A stretch of 64,000 nt of DNA from Planctomycetota bacterium (GTDB taxonomy: Bacteria; Planctomycetota; B15-G4; SIAN01). Positions 17,300-25,080 of this stretch are shown piece by piece. Where the stretch lies: the NCBI GenBank assembly GCA_016795285.1, contig JAEUIC010000028.1, forward strand, positions 62,001 to 126,000, written 5' to 3'. The notes beneath the pieces are model-generated. The model saw nothing but the letters and a program-made list of their open reading frames with translations, had not been told where the DNA came from and ran no database searches. A program made the position numbers and the translations under genes. Positions within the stretch are counted from its first letter, which is position 1. Each line of letters begins with the position of its first letter.

Positions 17300-18141
17300 C
17301 GCCCGTCGCGACCCGCGAGCGCCGTGGAGTGCTGCAGAAGCTCGGCGCGGCGCTGCTCGGCGCGCTGCTGCCGACGCGCCGCGCGAAGGGACAAGCGCCG
17401 CCGCCCGCGACCGGCAACCGTCCCCTCACCGCCGACGGCCACGTGCCGAAGTGGGGGATGGCGATCGACCTCGACCTCTGCACCGCGTGCGGCGGCTGCG
17501 TGGTCGCCTGCGCCAGCGAGAACAACCTGCCGATCCCCGTCGACACCAGCGACGGCGCCGGCACCGGGATCAGCTGGATGGAGCTCGTCGCGCAACGCGA
17601 AGGGGCCGAGGGGGTCGTCTCCGAGACGGCGCCGATGCCGTGCATGCACTGCGAGGATCCGCCCTGCACGAAGGTCTGCCCGGTCGGCGCGACCTACGCG
17701 AACGAGGAGGGGCTGGTCATCCAGGTGTGGGATCGCTGCATCGGCTGCCGCTACTGCACCGCGGCGTGCCCCTACTCGCGCCGCTACTACAACTGGTCGA
17801 AGCCGGAGTTCCCCGACGACCTGCGCAACCTGCTGAACCCCGATGTCGCGACGCGACCGGAAGGGGTCGTCGAGAAGTGCACCTTCTGCGTCCACCGGCT
17901 GCGCAAGACCAAGGAGACGGTGATCCGCGAAGGGCGGACGCTCACCGACGCCGACGTCGTGCGGCTGCCCGCCTGCGCGCAGTCGTGCCCCGCCCACGCG
18001 ATCACCTTCGGCGACCTCGCCGATCCGGAGAGCCGCGTGGCGCGCGCCGCCGCGAGCCCGCGCGCGTCGCGCCTGCTCGAGCACCTCGGCACCAAGCCGA
18101 AGGTCTACTACCTCTCGACGGACCGCAGGAGCAGCTCATGA
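17296..18141 (+). CDS. Four-cluster 4Fe-4S ferredoxin-type subunit, QrcC/ActB2-like
   Basis: 281-aa electron-transfer subunit of the DmsB/NrfC/PsrB type. Sixteen cysteines fall into four cluster sets: CTACGGCVVAC (62-72), CMHCEDPPCTKVC (116-128), CIGCRYCTAAC (148-158) and CTFC (195-198) with CAQSC (227-231). The N-terminus (ERRGVLQKLGAALLGALLP) is Tat-like but imperfect, so it may be exported as a complex with the preceding Tat substrate. In many alternative complex III operons this part is fused to the molybdopterin-like part as ActB; here the two are separate genes joined by an ATGA overlap, as in Qrc. The ribosome-binding site is AGAGGAG upstream of the ATG at 17296. Confidence 0.93.
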   Translation: MTPVATRERRGVLQKLGAALLGALLPTRRAKGQAPPPATGNRPLTADGHVPKWGMAIDLDLCTACGGCVVACASENNLPIPVDTSDGAGTGISWMELVAQREGAEGVVSETAPMPCMHCEDPPCTKVCPVGATYANEEGLVIQVWDRCIGCRYCTAACPYSRRYYNWSKPEFPDDLRNLLNPDVATRPEGVVEKCTFCVHRLRKTKETVIREGRTLTDADVVRLPACAQSCPAHAITFGDLADPESRVARAAASPRASRLLEHLGTKPKVYYLSTDRRSSS

Positions 18142-19691
18142 ACGGCGACGAACTCGCCGCGGGTGGCCGCGCGCCGGCGCCGCTGCCCTTCGGGATCGAG
18201 CGCCTCTCGGTGCGATCGGTCGTCGCGGCGCTGCTCTTGCTCGGCGGGCTCGGCTTCGGGCTCTACGCCTATGCGCAGCAGCTGCTGCACGGCGACATCG
18301 TCACCGGGCTGCGCAACATCGGTGGCGGCGGCGCGACCTGGGGCCTCTACATCGTCCTCGACATCACCTTCGTCGGCTTCAGCTTCGCCGCGATGCTGGT
18401 GGTGGTGATCGAGCGCCTCTTCCACGTGCCGGCGTTGCGTCCGGTGACGCGCCTCGCCGAGTGGATCGCGCTCCTCTCGCTGGTGATGGGCGGGATGTGC
18501 GTGCTGGCCGACCTCGGCCGTCCGCTGCGCGGATTGCTGAACCTGCCGCGCTACGCCCGCATCACCTCGCCGTTCTTCGGCACCTTCGCGCTGGTGATCG
18601 GCGGCTACCTCTTCGCGAGCCTCGTGCAGCTCTTCCTGTCGGGCCGCGCCGACGCCGCGTGGTGCCTCGAGCGGCGCCCGCGGTTCGCCTTCCTCCACCG
18701 CATCTGGGCCGCCGGCTTCACGGGCGACGCCGGCGAGCGGTGGCGCCACGCGCGCGTGAGCGGCTGGATGGCGGTCGCGATCCTGCCGCTGCTGGTCATC
18801 GCCCACTCGACGCTCGGCTTCATCTTCGGCATCCAGGCCGGCCGTCCCGGCTGGTTCAGCGCGCTCGCGGCGCCCGGCTTCCTGCTGCTCGCCGGCGTGT
18901 CGGGCATCGGGCTCCTGCTGCTGATCGCGACGGCGGTGCGGCGCCTGCTGCACGTCGAGGAGGCGCTCGGCGACGCGACCTTCCGGTGGCTCGGCGGGCT
19001 GCTGCTGGTGCTGACCGCCGCGTTCCTCTACCTGCTCGCCGTGGAGGAGCTGACCGCGTGGTACGCCGCGTCGCAGCAGGAGCAGGTGCTGGCGCGGGAA
19101 CGGGTGATGGGCCGCTTCGCGCTGCCGTTCTGGACGATGGTCGGCTCGTTCGTCGTCGCCGCCGGCGCGCTCTTCCTCCAGTGGGTGCGCCGGCACGTGA
19201 GCTGGACGCTGCTGCTCGGCGCGGCGCTGCTGGTGAACGTCGGCGCCTTCTGCAAGCGGTGGCTCACCGTCGTCCCGTCGCAGACGCACGGGATGCTGCT
19301 GCCGTTCCCGAGCGGCGACTACACGCCGACCTGGATCGAGTGGGGCGTGGCCGGTGGCGCGCTCTGCGTCGGCGCGCTCCTCCTGCTGGTCGTGGCCAAG
19401 CTCTTCCCGCTGGTGCCGGTCGATGCGACGCCGGCGCCGACGGCGCGGCCGAGCGAGGCGCGCGAAGGCGGGCGCGGCGTCGCGCGCGCGCTGCTCGCCT
19501 GCACCACCTTCGCGATCGGCTCGCTGTTGCTGGTGGCGGGCTTCCTCTGGAGCGCGCGCTACGGCAGCGACCGCTACGTCGATCCGCCGGTGCCCTACAG
19601 CCCGGTGATCTTCATCGTCGGCGTGATGATGACCTTCTACGCCGCCGCCGTCTTCGAGACCGTGCCGTTCACGAAGCGGCGGGCCGACTAG
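18138..19691 (+). CDS. nrfD: NrfD/PsrC-like membrane quinol-binding subunit (QrcD/ActC-like)
   Basis: 517-aa polytopic membrane protein with about ten hydrophobic helices, the quinone-interacting anchor of the complex. Recognisable parts are the first helix (VVAALLLLGGLGFGLYAYAQQ), GLYIVLDITFVGFSFAAML in the canonical helix-2 region, LADLGRPLRG (a typical NrfD loop), AHSTLGFIFGIQAGRPGW, and KRWLTVVPSQTHGMLLP near the C-terminal half. The GRP and GRPGW segments match NrfD/PsrC family loops that line the quinol site. Start ATG 18138 overlaps the preceding stop as ATGA and has GGAG upstream. It is the last gene of the operon; no ActD, ActE or ActF homologue and no oxidase genes follow before the convergent peptidase gene. 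Confidence 0.92.
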   Translation: MNGDELAAGGRAPAPLPFGIERLSVRSVVAALLLLGGLGFGLYAYAQQLLHGDIVTGLRNIGGGGATWGLYIVLDITFVGFSFAAMLVVVIERLFHVPALRPVTRLAEWIALLSLVMGGMCVLADLGRPLRGLLNLPRYARITSPFFGTFALVIGGYLFASLVQLFLSGRADAAWCLERRPRFAFLHRIWAAGFTGDAGERWRHARVSGWMAVAILPLLVIAHSTLGFIFGIQAGRPGWFSALAAPGFLLLAGVSGIGLLLLIATAVRRLLHVEEALGDATFRWLGGLLLVLTAAFLYLLAVEELTAWYAASQQEQVLARERVMGRFALPFWTMVGSFVVAAGALFLQWVRRHVSWTLLLGAALLVNVGAFCKRWLTVVPSQTHGMLLPFPSGDYTPTWIEWGVAGGALCVGALLLLVVAKLFPLVPVDATPAPTARPSEAREGGRGVARALLACTTFAIGSLLLVAGFLWSARYGSDRYVDPPVPYSPVIFIVGVMMTFYAAAVFETVPFTKRRAD

Positions 19692-19731
19692 CGCGCCGCC
19701 GCGCGCGCGACCCGCCGCACCGCTCATCCCC

Positions 19732-21606
19732 TCATCCCCCCGGCGTGCCGAGCGCCTGCAGCAGCGCCGCCTTGCCGCCGACGACCGGCAGCGAGAGCGC
19801 GGTGCCGGCGAGGTCGATCGAGAGCTCGGTGCCGGCCGGCGGCCAGAGGGTGAAGTCCTGGTCGCTCGCGAAGAGGAGCAGCGCGATCTGCTCGCCGGCC
19901 GGGATCACCTGATCGTCGGGCTGCAGGTCGAAGGCGAGGTCGACGAACTCGCCGGGCGCGAGCGGAGCGCTGCTCGTGAGCGAGTTGCGGTTCTGCGGAT
20001 CGGCCCAGCCGCGGCTGATCAGGTTCATGTTGAGGTCGCGGGTCGCCGTCCACGGCAGCGCGACGAGCCACACCGAGAAGTTGGTGGCCGGCTTGCTGCT
20101 GGCGAGGCGCACGGTGAGGCGCGGCGTGCCCGACAGATGGAGCGGCTCCTTCAGCGCCGGCAGCGCGTAGAGGAGGCGGTGGGGCGAGCGTTCCGCCTTG
20201 GCGAGGTCGCTGCCGCTCACCGCCACGTCGTCGACGAGCTTCTCGATCGCGGCGACCGGCGCGCCGTCGATCGCGAGCGGCCCGATCGCATCGCCGCCCT
20301 TGCCGGGCCGCACGATCACCGCGGCGCTGCCGGGATTCGGGTAGTCGGGATAGGGCGTCGGCTCGCCGCGGCGCGCCCCTTCGCGCACCACTGAGCAGCG
20401 CGGGTCGTCCTCGACGCCGTTCTCGACGTCGTAGAGCCAGCGCGTGAACCAGCGATTCATCTGCGCGTGCGGCGGATCGCCGCCGTGGCCGCCCTGGTGG
20501 AGGAAGAGCTGCACCGGGACGCCCCGCTCCTTCAGCACCAGGTACGGGTGGATGCTGTGCTCCGGCATCACGTTCCAGTCGTTCAAGCCGTGGGCGAACA
20601 GGCAGGCCGCCTCGACCTTCTCGAGCTCGCGCCACAGGTCGCGTCCGGCCCAGAAGTCGTTGTAGTCGCCGGTGACGCGATCCTGGTGGGCGAGGAGGAC
20701 GGCGTCGCGCACCTTCTTGTTGTTGTCGGCGCGTCGCTTCGGGTCGCCGCTGTGGATGAAGTCGTAGAGGACGTCCATGTCCTCGCCGAGCCAGCCGCCG
20801 GGATGGCGGACCAGGCCGTTCGAGCGGTAGTAGCGGTAGTAGGAGGTGTTGGGGGCGACCGGGATGATCGCGGCGAGCCCGTCGACGCCGGTGCAAGCGG
20901 CCGCGAGCGGGATGGTGCCGTTGTAGGAGGTGCCGGTCATCCCGACCTTGCCGGTCGACCAGTACGCCTTCTGCTCCTTGCCGCCGCTCGGCGCCGTGAA
21001 CGCCTTCGCGCGACCGTTCAGCCAGTCGATCACCGCCTTCGGCGCGAGCCCTTCGATCGGCCCGCCGACCGTCGGCGCGCCTTGCGACTGGCCGGTGCCG
21101 GGCGCCTCGGAGTGGACCACCGCGAAGCCGCGCGGCACCCATTCGCCGATCAGCGACTCGGAGATGCGCGGCGAGTTCTTGCGGTAGGGGATCTCGGGCG
21201 GATGGGGCCGCTCGTTCGGCTTCCCGCCGATCGACTGGCGCGGATCCCAGAAGAACTGCTTGTCGTCCGACGCCGTGCCGGCGTAGTAGGGGCTCGACTC
21301 GTAGATCACCGCGAGCTTCAGCCCCTCGCTGTCGGTCTGGCGCGGGCGGGTCACGTCGATGTGCAGTCGATCGCGCTTGCCGTCGTCATCGGAGTCGAAC
21401 TCCGCCTCGACCCAGAGCTCCTCGCGGATCCAGGCCTTCGGATCGCGGAACCCCTCGACGACCTGAGCCTGGCCGTCGACGAAGGTCGGCTCCGCCTTCT
21501 CCTGTGCGCCGAGCGCGCCGCCGGCCAGGGGGGCCGTCGACAGCAGCGCGAACGCGAGCGATCCGACCACGGGAACGAGAGGGAAGCGACCGGCAGGACG
21601 GGCCAT
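19732..21606 (-). CDS. Secreted S15-family X-Pro dipeptidyl-peptidase / CocE-type hydrolase
   Basis: 624-aa exported alpha/beta-hydrolase. The signal peptide is at the N-terminus (VVGSLAFALLSTAPLAGGALGA). The N-terminal domain carries RLHIDVTRP and PRGFAVVHSEAPGTGQSQG as in PepX/CocE enzymes. The nucleophile elbow is GTSYNG with Ser227. Asp343 in AHGLNDWNV and His374 in HQGGHGG complete the catalytic triad. The C-terminal ~200 residues form the jelly-roll domain of this family (LHLSGTPRLTVRLASS, then FDLQPDDQVIPAGEQIALLL). Substrates could be X-Pro peptides or acyl esters; sequence alone does not decide. It is a single gene, convergent with the redox operon and divergent from the DUF1579 gene. 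Confidence 0.93.
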   Translation of the reverse strand: MARPAGRFPLVPVVGSLAFALLSTAPLAGGALGAQEKAEPTFVDGQAQVVEGFRDPKAWIREELWVEAEFDSDDDGKRDRLHIDVTRPRQTDSEGLKLAVIYESSPYYAGTASDDKQFFWDPRQSIGGKPNERPHPPEIPYRKNSPRISESLIGEWVPRGFAVVHSEAPGTGQSQGAPTVGGPIEGLAPKAVIDWLNGRAKAFTAPSGGKEQKAYWSTGKVGMTGTSYNGTIPLAAACTGVDGLAAIIPVAPNTSYYRYYRSNGLVRHPGGWLGEDMDVLYDFIHSGDPKRRADNNKKVRDAVLLAHQDRVTGDYNDFWAGRDLWRELEKVEAACLFAHGLNDWNVMPEHSIHPYLVLKERGVPVQLFLHQGGHGGDPPHAQMNRWFTRWLYDVENGVEDDPRCSVVREGARRGEPTPYPDYPNPGSAAVIVRPGKGGDAIGPLAIDGAPVAAIEKLVDDVAVSGSDLAKAERSPHRLLYALPALKEPLHLSGTPRLTVRLASSKPATNFSVWLVALPWTATRDLNMNLISRGWADPQNRNSLTSSAPLAPGEFVDLAFDLQPDDQVIPAGEQIALLLFASDQDFTLWPPAGTELSIDLAGTALSLPVVGGKAALLQALGTPGG

Positions 21607-21672
21607 GCGCGAGCTCCGCAGGAAGGGGCGGGGCGATGGTAGCGGTGCGCCGTTCCCCGCGGCAGTCGAGCC

Positions 21673-21700
21673 GTGACCGTACGCCGCGCCGCACTATCGT
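21673..21700 (+). promoter_or_regulatory. Candidate sigma70-type promoter for the DUF1579 gene
   Basis: GTGACC (21673-21678) and TATCGT (21695-21700) are separated by 16 bp, about 63 bp before the ATG at 21764. It lies between divergent genes. The hexamers are only partial consensus matches, so this is a weak call. Confidence 0.25.
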
Positions 21701-21763
21701 GCGCGACCCCACTCGCGGGCCGCCTCGCGGGCCGCAACCCACGCTGGAAACAGGAGAGCGACG

Positions 21764-22252
21764 ATGAGCGCCGATCAGGGACCGCCGATGCCGCAGCCGA
21801 CCGCCGAGCACGCCGAGCTGATGAAGATGGTCGGCAAGTGGAAGGTCCACTGCAAGTTCTTCATGGAGCCGGGCCAGCCGCCGATGGAGACCGAAGCGTC
21901 CGAGATCGTCGAGGCGGTCGGCGGGTTCTGGCTGGTCTGCAAGTTCGATTCGGACTTCATGGGGGCCCCCTTCAGCGGGCGGGCGACCATGGGCTACGAG
22001 CCGCATGCGAAGCGCTACGTCTCGACCTGGATCGACTCGATGTCGTCGGCGCTCTTCCACATGACCGGCGCGAAGCGCGGCGACACGGTCGAGATGAAGG
22101 GCGAGGCGTTCAGCTGCATGACCAACTCGGTGATCATGCACCGGACGGTCGATCGCTTCATCAGCGCGAACGAGCACGTGTTCGACATGTACTGCACGCT
22201 GCCGGACGGCCATGAGGTCCACATGATGTCGAACCACTACAAGCGCGCCTGA
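21764..22252 (+). CDS. DUF1579 family protein
   Basis: 162-aa cytosolic protein. The N-terminal part PTAEHAELMKMVGKWKVHCKF and the later segments VGGFWLVCKFDSDFMGAPFSG, TMGYEPHAKRYVSTWIDSMSS and GEAFSCMTNSVIMHRTVDRF follow the DUF1579 pattern (a beta-barrel of lipocalin-like size and unknown role). In relatives these are often small housekeeping-like or accessory proteins. AGGAG stands 7 nt before the ATG at 21764. It is monocistronic and followed by a strong 17-bp hairpin. No signal peptide is present, and several Cys and Met residues give no recognisable metal site. Confidence 0.9.
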   Translation: MSADQGPPMPQPTAEHAELMKMVGKWKVHCKFFMEPGQPPMETEASEIVEAVGGFWLVCKFDSDFMGAPFSGRATMGYEPHAKRYVSTWIDSMSSALFHMTGAKRGDTVEMKGEAFSCMTNSVIMHRTVDRFISANEHVFDMYCTLPDGHEVHMMSNHYKRA

Positions 22253-22260
22253 TCGCGCCG

Positions 22261-22299
22261 CCGATCGCCGCCGCGCGATCGACGCGCGGCGGCGATCGG
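22261..22299 (+). terminator. 17-bp perfect stem-loop after the DUF1579 gene
   Basis: The 17-nt arms at 22261-22277 and 22283-22299 are exact inverted copies around the loop ATCGA, beginning 8 bp after the stop codon. The stem is entirely GC-rich and no T-run follows, as is common for hairpins in high-GC genomes. It separates this gene from the pilin-like operon. Confidence 0.65.
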
Positions 22300-22395
22300 G
22301 CAATCGCTTCCCGAGCCGTTCAGCTCCCCGGCCCGAAGCGTCGAACTTCGACGCACGCCTCGACGCCGCGCCCCTGCCGCGCGGTCGCGAGCGCG

Positions 22396-22407
22396 GGAGG
22401 GCCCTCC
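22396..22407 (+). promoter_or_regulatory. Palindromic ribosome-binding site of the pilin-like operon
   Basis: GGAGGGCCCTCC abuts the ATG at 22408. The first half is a Shine-Dalgarno sequence and the whole 12-mer is a perfect palindrome. It could fold back only partly because there is no room for a loop, but it could pair between transcripts or bind a dimeric regulator. Its function is unknown. Confidence 0.4.
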
Positions 22408-23028
22408 ATGGCGAGAGATCCGAGCGGCGCCGCGTCGAGGCGGCGTCCGCAGCGCGTGCGGGAAGCAGGGGTCGGGCTGATCGACAGCCTCGTCGCCATC
22501 GTCGTCGTGTCGATCTCGAGCCTCGGCTTCCTCTCGGCGACCGTCTCGTCGCGCACGCTCGAGCGCGAGAACCGGACGGTGGCCGCGGCCAACGAGCTCG
22601 CGCGCCGCGTCGTCGAGGAGATGCTCGCCGTCCCGGTCGCCGACCTGGTGAAGAGCTACAACGACGATCCCGCCGACGATCCCGCCGGCGCCGGCACCGC
22701 GCGCGGCGACCTCTTCGAGCTGCGCACCGGCGAGGACCTCGTGAAGCGCGAGGATCCGGAGCAGGATCCGGTGCCGGCGCTGATGACTTGCCGCATCGAG
22801 CTGCCACTCGGCACCGACGCCGGCGGCAACACGGTGCTGCGCGAGGACCTGCTGCAGGCGGAGCTCGGCGATCGCGCCGACCTGAACGGCGACGGCGTGA
22901 TCGACGGCGTCGACCGCGGCGGCGACTACCGCATCCTGCCGGTCACCATCAACATCGCCTGGCCGACGCCCGACGGCGGCACGCGGACCCTGCGCTTCGC
23001 GACGGTGGTCGGCGGAGCGCAGCCGTGA
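22408..23028 (+). CDS. Type IV pilin-like minor subunit, PilV-like
   Basis: 206-aa prepilin-like protein. A 21-residue leader ends at Gly21, followed by VGLIDSLVAIVVVSISSLGF, the hydrophobic helix of a type IV pilin or pseudopilin. The usual Glu at position +5 is Asp26. GLIDSL-type motifs are characteristic of PilV-like minor pilins. The helix runs on into a region with AANELARRVVEEML, as in PilV, and a mostly hydrophilic globular head. The head contains DLNGDGVIDGVDRGGD (after residue ~155), an EF-hand/dockerin-like calcium loop. It is the first gene of a five-gene operon; its stop overlaps the next start as GTGA. Confidence 0.85.
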   Translation: MARDPSGAASRRRPQRVREAGVGLIDSLVAIVVVSISSLGFLSATVSSRTLERENRTVAAANELARRVVEEMLAVPVADLVKSYNDDPADDPAGAGTARGDLFELRTGEDLVKREDPEQDPVPALMTCRIELPLGTDAGGNTVLREDLLQAELGDRADLNGDGVIDGVDRGGDYRILPVTINIAWPTPDGGTRTLRFATVVGGAQP

Positions 23029-23666
23029 GCGCGGCGCGCCGCGAGGGCGGCTTCACGCTGCACGAGCTGCTGGTGAACGTGGCGGTGCTCGGCACCTTCC
23101 TCGCCGGCGTGTTCGCGTTCGTCTCCTCGGGGATGGCCGATGCCGAGCGGACCATGGCGCGCGCCGTGGTCGACCAGCGCGCCAACGAGGCGATCAACCG
23201 CATCGCCGACCTGCTGCTGCCGGCCGGCGACGCGACGCTCTCGCCCGCCGCGGCGCCGCTCGGCGCGGGGTTCGTCGACTACCAGACGCCGGCGGCGGTC
23301 ACCGCGGCCGGCATCGCCTGGGAGGACGTGGCGCGCCTCGAGCGGCAGCCCGACCCGGCCGACCCCGACGACGGCATCGACAACAACGGCGACGGCCGCA
23401 TCGACGAGGGGCTGCTGGTGCTGCGCCGCTCCTTCGGCCTCGCCGGCGAGCAGTCGACCGTGCTCGCGAGCGGCGTCGCCCGCTGGCTCGAGGGCGAGAT
23501 CGACAACGCCCTCGACGACAACGGCAACGGCCTCGAGGACGAGGCGGGGCTCGCGTTCGAGCGCACCGCGGCGGGGGGGATCGTGATCCGCCTCACGCTC
23601 GAGCACTCCCACCGCTCCGGCCTCTACCGCCGCACGGTCGAGGCGACCGTCTGGCCGCGCAACTGA
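23025..23666 (+). CDS. Type IV pilin-like minor subunit, PilW/PulJ-like
   Basis: 213-aa prepilin-like protein with a GTG start overlapping the previous stop. The short leader MSAARREGG ends at a Gly-Phe cleavage site, and the mature protein starts FTLHELLVNVAVLGTFLAGVF with Glu at +5, as required for N-methylated pilins. Size and the helix-then-globular-head plan fit PilW or PulJ-type pseudopilins. Two acidic Gly/Asn-rich loops, DDGIDNNGDGRIDEG and LDDNGNGLEDEAG, look like calcium-binding thrombospondin-3 or EF-hand loops inserted in the head. The terminal LEHSHRSGLYRRTVEATVWPRN is beta-rich. Confidence 0.85.
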   Translation: MSAARREGGFTLHELLVNVAVLGTFLAGVFAFVSSGMADAERTMARAVVDQRANEAINRIADLLLPAGDATLSPAAAPLGAGFVDYQTPAAVTAAGIAWEDVARLERQPDPADPDDGIDNNGDGRIDEGLLVLRRSFGLAGEQSTVLASGVARWLEGEIDNALDDNGNGLEDEAGLAFERTAAGGIVIRLTLEHSHRSGLYRRTVEATVWPRN

Positions 23667-23676
23667 GGTGCAACCG

Positions 23677-25080
23677 ATGACGACCCGCCGTCCGCCTGCG
23701 CGCGGCAACGCGCTCCTTGCCGCGGTCTTCGCCGCCGTCGTGCTCGCCGGCCTCGGCGGCTCGCTGATCTCGGTGGTCCACTCGGTGAACGTGGCGCAGC
23801 ACGAGTCGCAGGACCAGCTGCAGCGCTTCTACCTGGCCGAAGCGGCGGCGCGCTTCGCCGAGATCGACCTCGCCGGCGGCGGCAGCGGCGACCTCGGCAG
23901 CGCGGTCGCGCCGATCGCCTACGGCAACGGCGCCTACTGGACGCAGGCGGTGCCGCAAGCGGACAACACGATCCGCGTGCTCTGCTACGGCCTCTACCGC
24001 GGCACCGTGCGCGGGCTCGAGGCGGTCTTCCTGGCCGGGAACGACGTGTTCGACAACGCCGTCTTCGCCGGCAACAGCTCGGACGATCCGAACTACACCA
24101 TGAAGTTCGGCGGCAACGGGGGCCAGGCCGACCAGGTGCACGGCGACGTGTTCAGCGGCGGCGACATCGCCTTCGCCGGCGATGCCGAGATCGACGGGAT
24201 GCCGCGCGCGAGCGGCAAGGTCGACGGCAAGGCGGGCGAGTCGGGGATCGAGCAGCCGCTGCCCGACCTCGCCGCGATGCACTACGACACCATCTCCGAC
24301 GTCATGGTGGCCGCCGAGTTCAAGGCGCACGAGACCTACCAGAGCAACGGCGCCGGCGGCAAGGCGTACCAGGTGCCGGAGGACAACCCGGCGCACATCT
24401 TCCGCCGCAATCCGAGCGACCGCAGCAGCGTCACGTCGGCGACCGACAAGGACGACTACTTCCTCGAGGATCCCTACGAGCCGCTCAAGGCCGACTCGAA
24501 GCAGGACGGCTCCGACCCCTACGTGATCACGCTGAGCGGCACGCCGGGCAATCCCGGCAGCGACGGCAACCGCAAGATCTACTACATCGACGGCAACCTC
24601 TGGGTGCACAACAACTCGAGCTTCTCGTTCCGGCTGGAGGCGGCCGACGCGCTGGCGGTGACCATCGTCGTGCGCGGCAACATCTACATCTCGGACAACA
24701 TCTTCTACGGCGACGTCGACAAGGACGCGCTGGCGCTGATCGCGATGCGCGATCCCGACGTGAAGGACAGCGGCAACATCTACTTCGGCGACCCCGCCTT
24801 CGGCACGCTCGAGCAGATGAACGCCTACATGTACGCGGAGAACGACTTCCTCGACAACAACCTCGACGCGAGCGGATCGGCCGACGTCGTCCTGAACGGG
24901 ATCATGAGCGCGGGGAACCACGTCTCGATCAACCGCGACTTCGGGTTGGCGCACTCGCGCCTCACCGTGAACTTCGACGAGCGCGTCTCGGCCGGCGACG
25001 TCTCGCTGCCCGGCCTGCCGAGCAGCGCCTCCACCGACCTCACCTTCCTCGCCTGGCGTCCGGCGTCGGCGAACCCGTGA
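23677..25080 (+). CDS. PilX-like pilus assembly protein with large beta-rich head
   Basis: 467-aa protein. The N-terminus RGNALLAAVFAAVVLAGLGG followed by QDQLQRFYLAEAAARFAEIDL matches the PilX N-terminal pattern (RGxALL helix, then an LAEAA segment). The rest is a large Gly/Asn/Asp-rich beta region, for example FDNAVFAGNSSDDPNYTMKF, GDVFSGGDIAFAGDAEIDG and NIYISDNIFYGDVDKDALAL. It resembles the parallel-beta or polymer-like heads attached to PilX proteins in planctomycetes and deltaproteobacteria. ATG 23677 has GAGGTG 7 nt upstream; the GTG at 23668 is rejected because it lies within that site. It follows the PilW-like gene by 10 bp, and its stop overlaps the next GTG start. Confidence 0.83.
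   Translation: MTTRRPPARGNALLAAVFAAVVLAGLGGSLISVVHSVNVAQHESQDQLQRFYLAEAAARFAEIDLAGGGSGDLGSAVAPIAYGNGAYWTQAVPQADNTIRVLCYGLYRGTVRGLEAVFLAGNDVFDNAVFAGNSSDDPNYTMKFGGNGGQADQVHGDVFSGGDIAFAGDAEIDGMPRASGKVDGKAGESGIEQPLPDLAAMHYDTISDVMVAAEFKAHETYQSNGAGGKAYQVPEDNPAHIFRRNPSDRSSVTSATDKDDYFLEDPYEPLKADSKQDGSDPYVITLSGTPGNPGSDGNRKIYYIDGNLWVHNNSSFSFRLEAADALAVTIVVRGNIYISDNIFYGDVDKDALALIAMRDPDVKDSGNIYFGDPAFGTLEQMNAYMYAENDFLDNNLDASGSADVVLNGIMSAGNHVSINRDFGLAHSRLTVNFDERVSAGDVSLPGLPSSASTDLTFLAWRPASANP

Noticed and set aside
23593..24954. Minus-strand frame opposite the PilX-like gene
   Set aside because: Val/His/Arg-rich shadow frame without start signal; the plus-strand operon overlaps exclude it.
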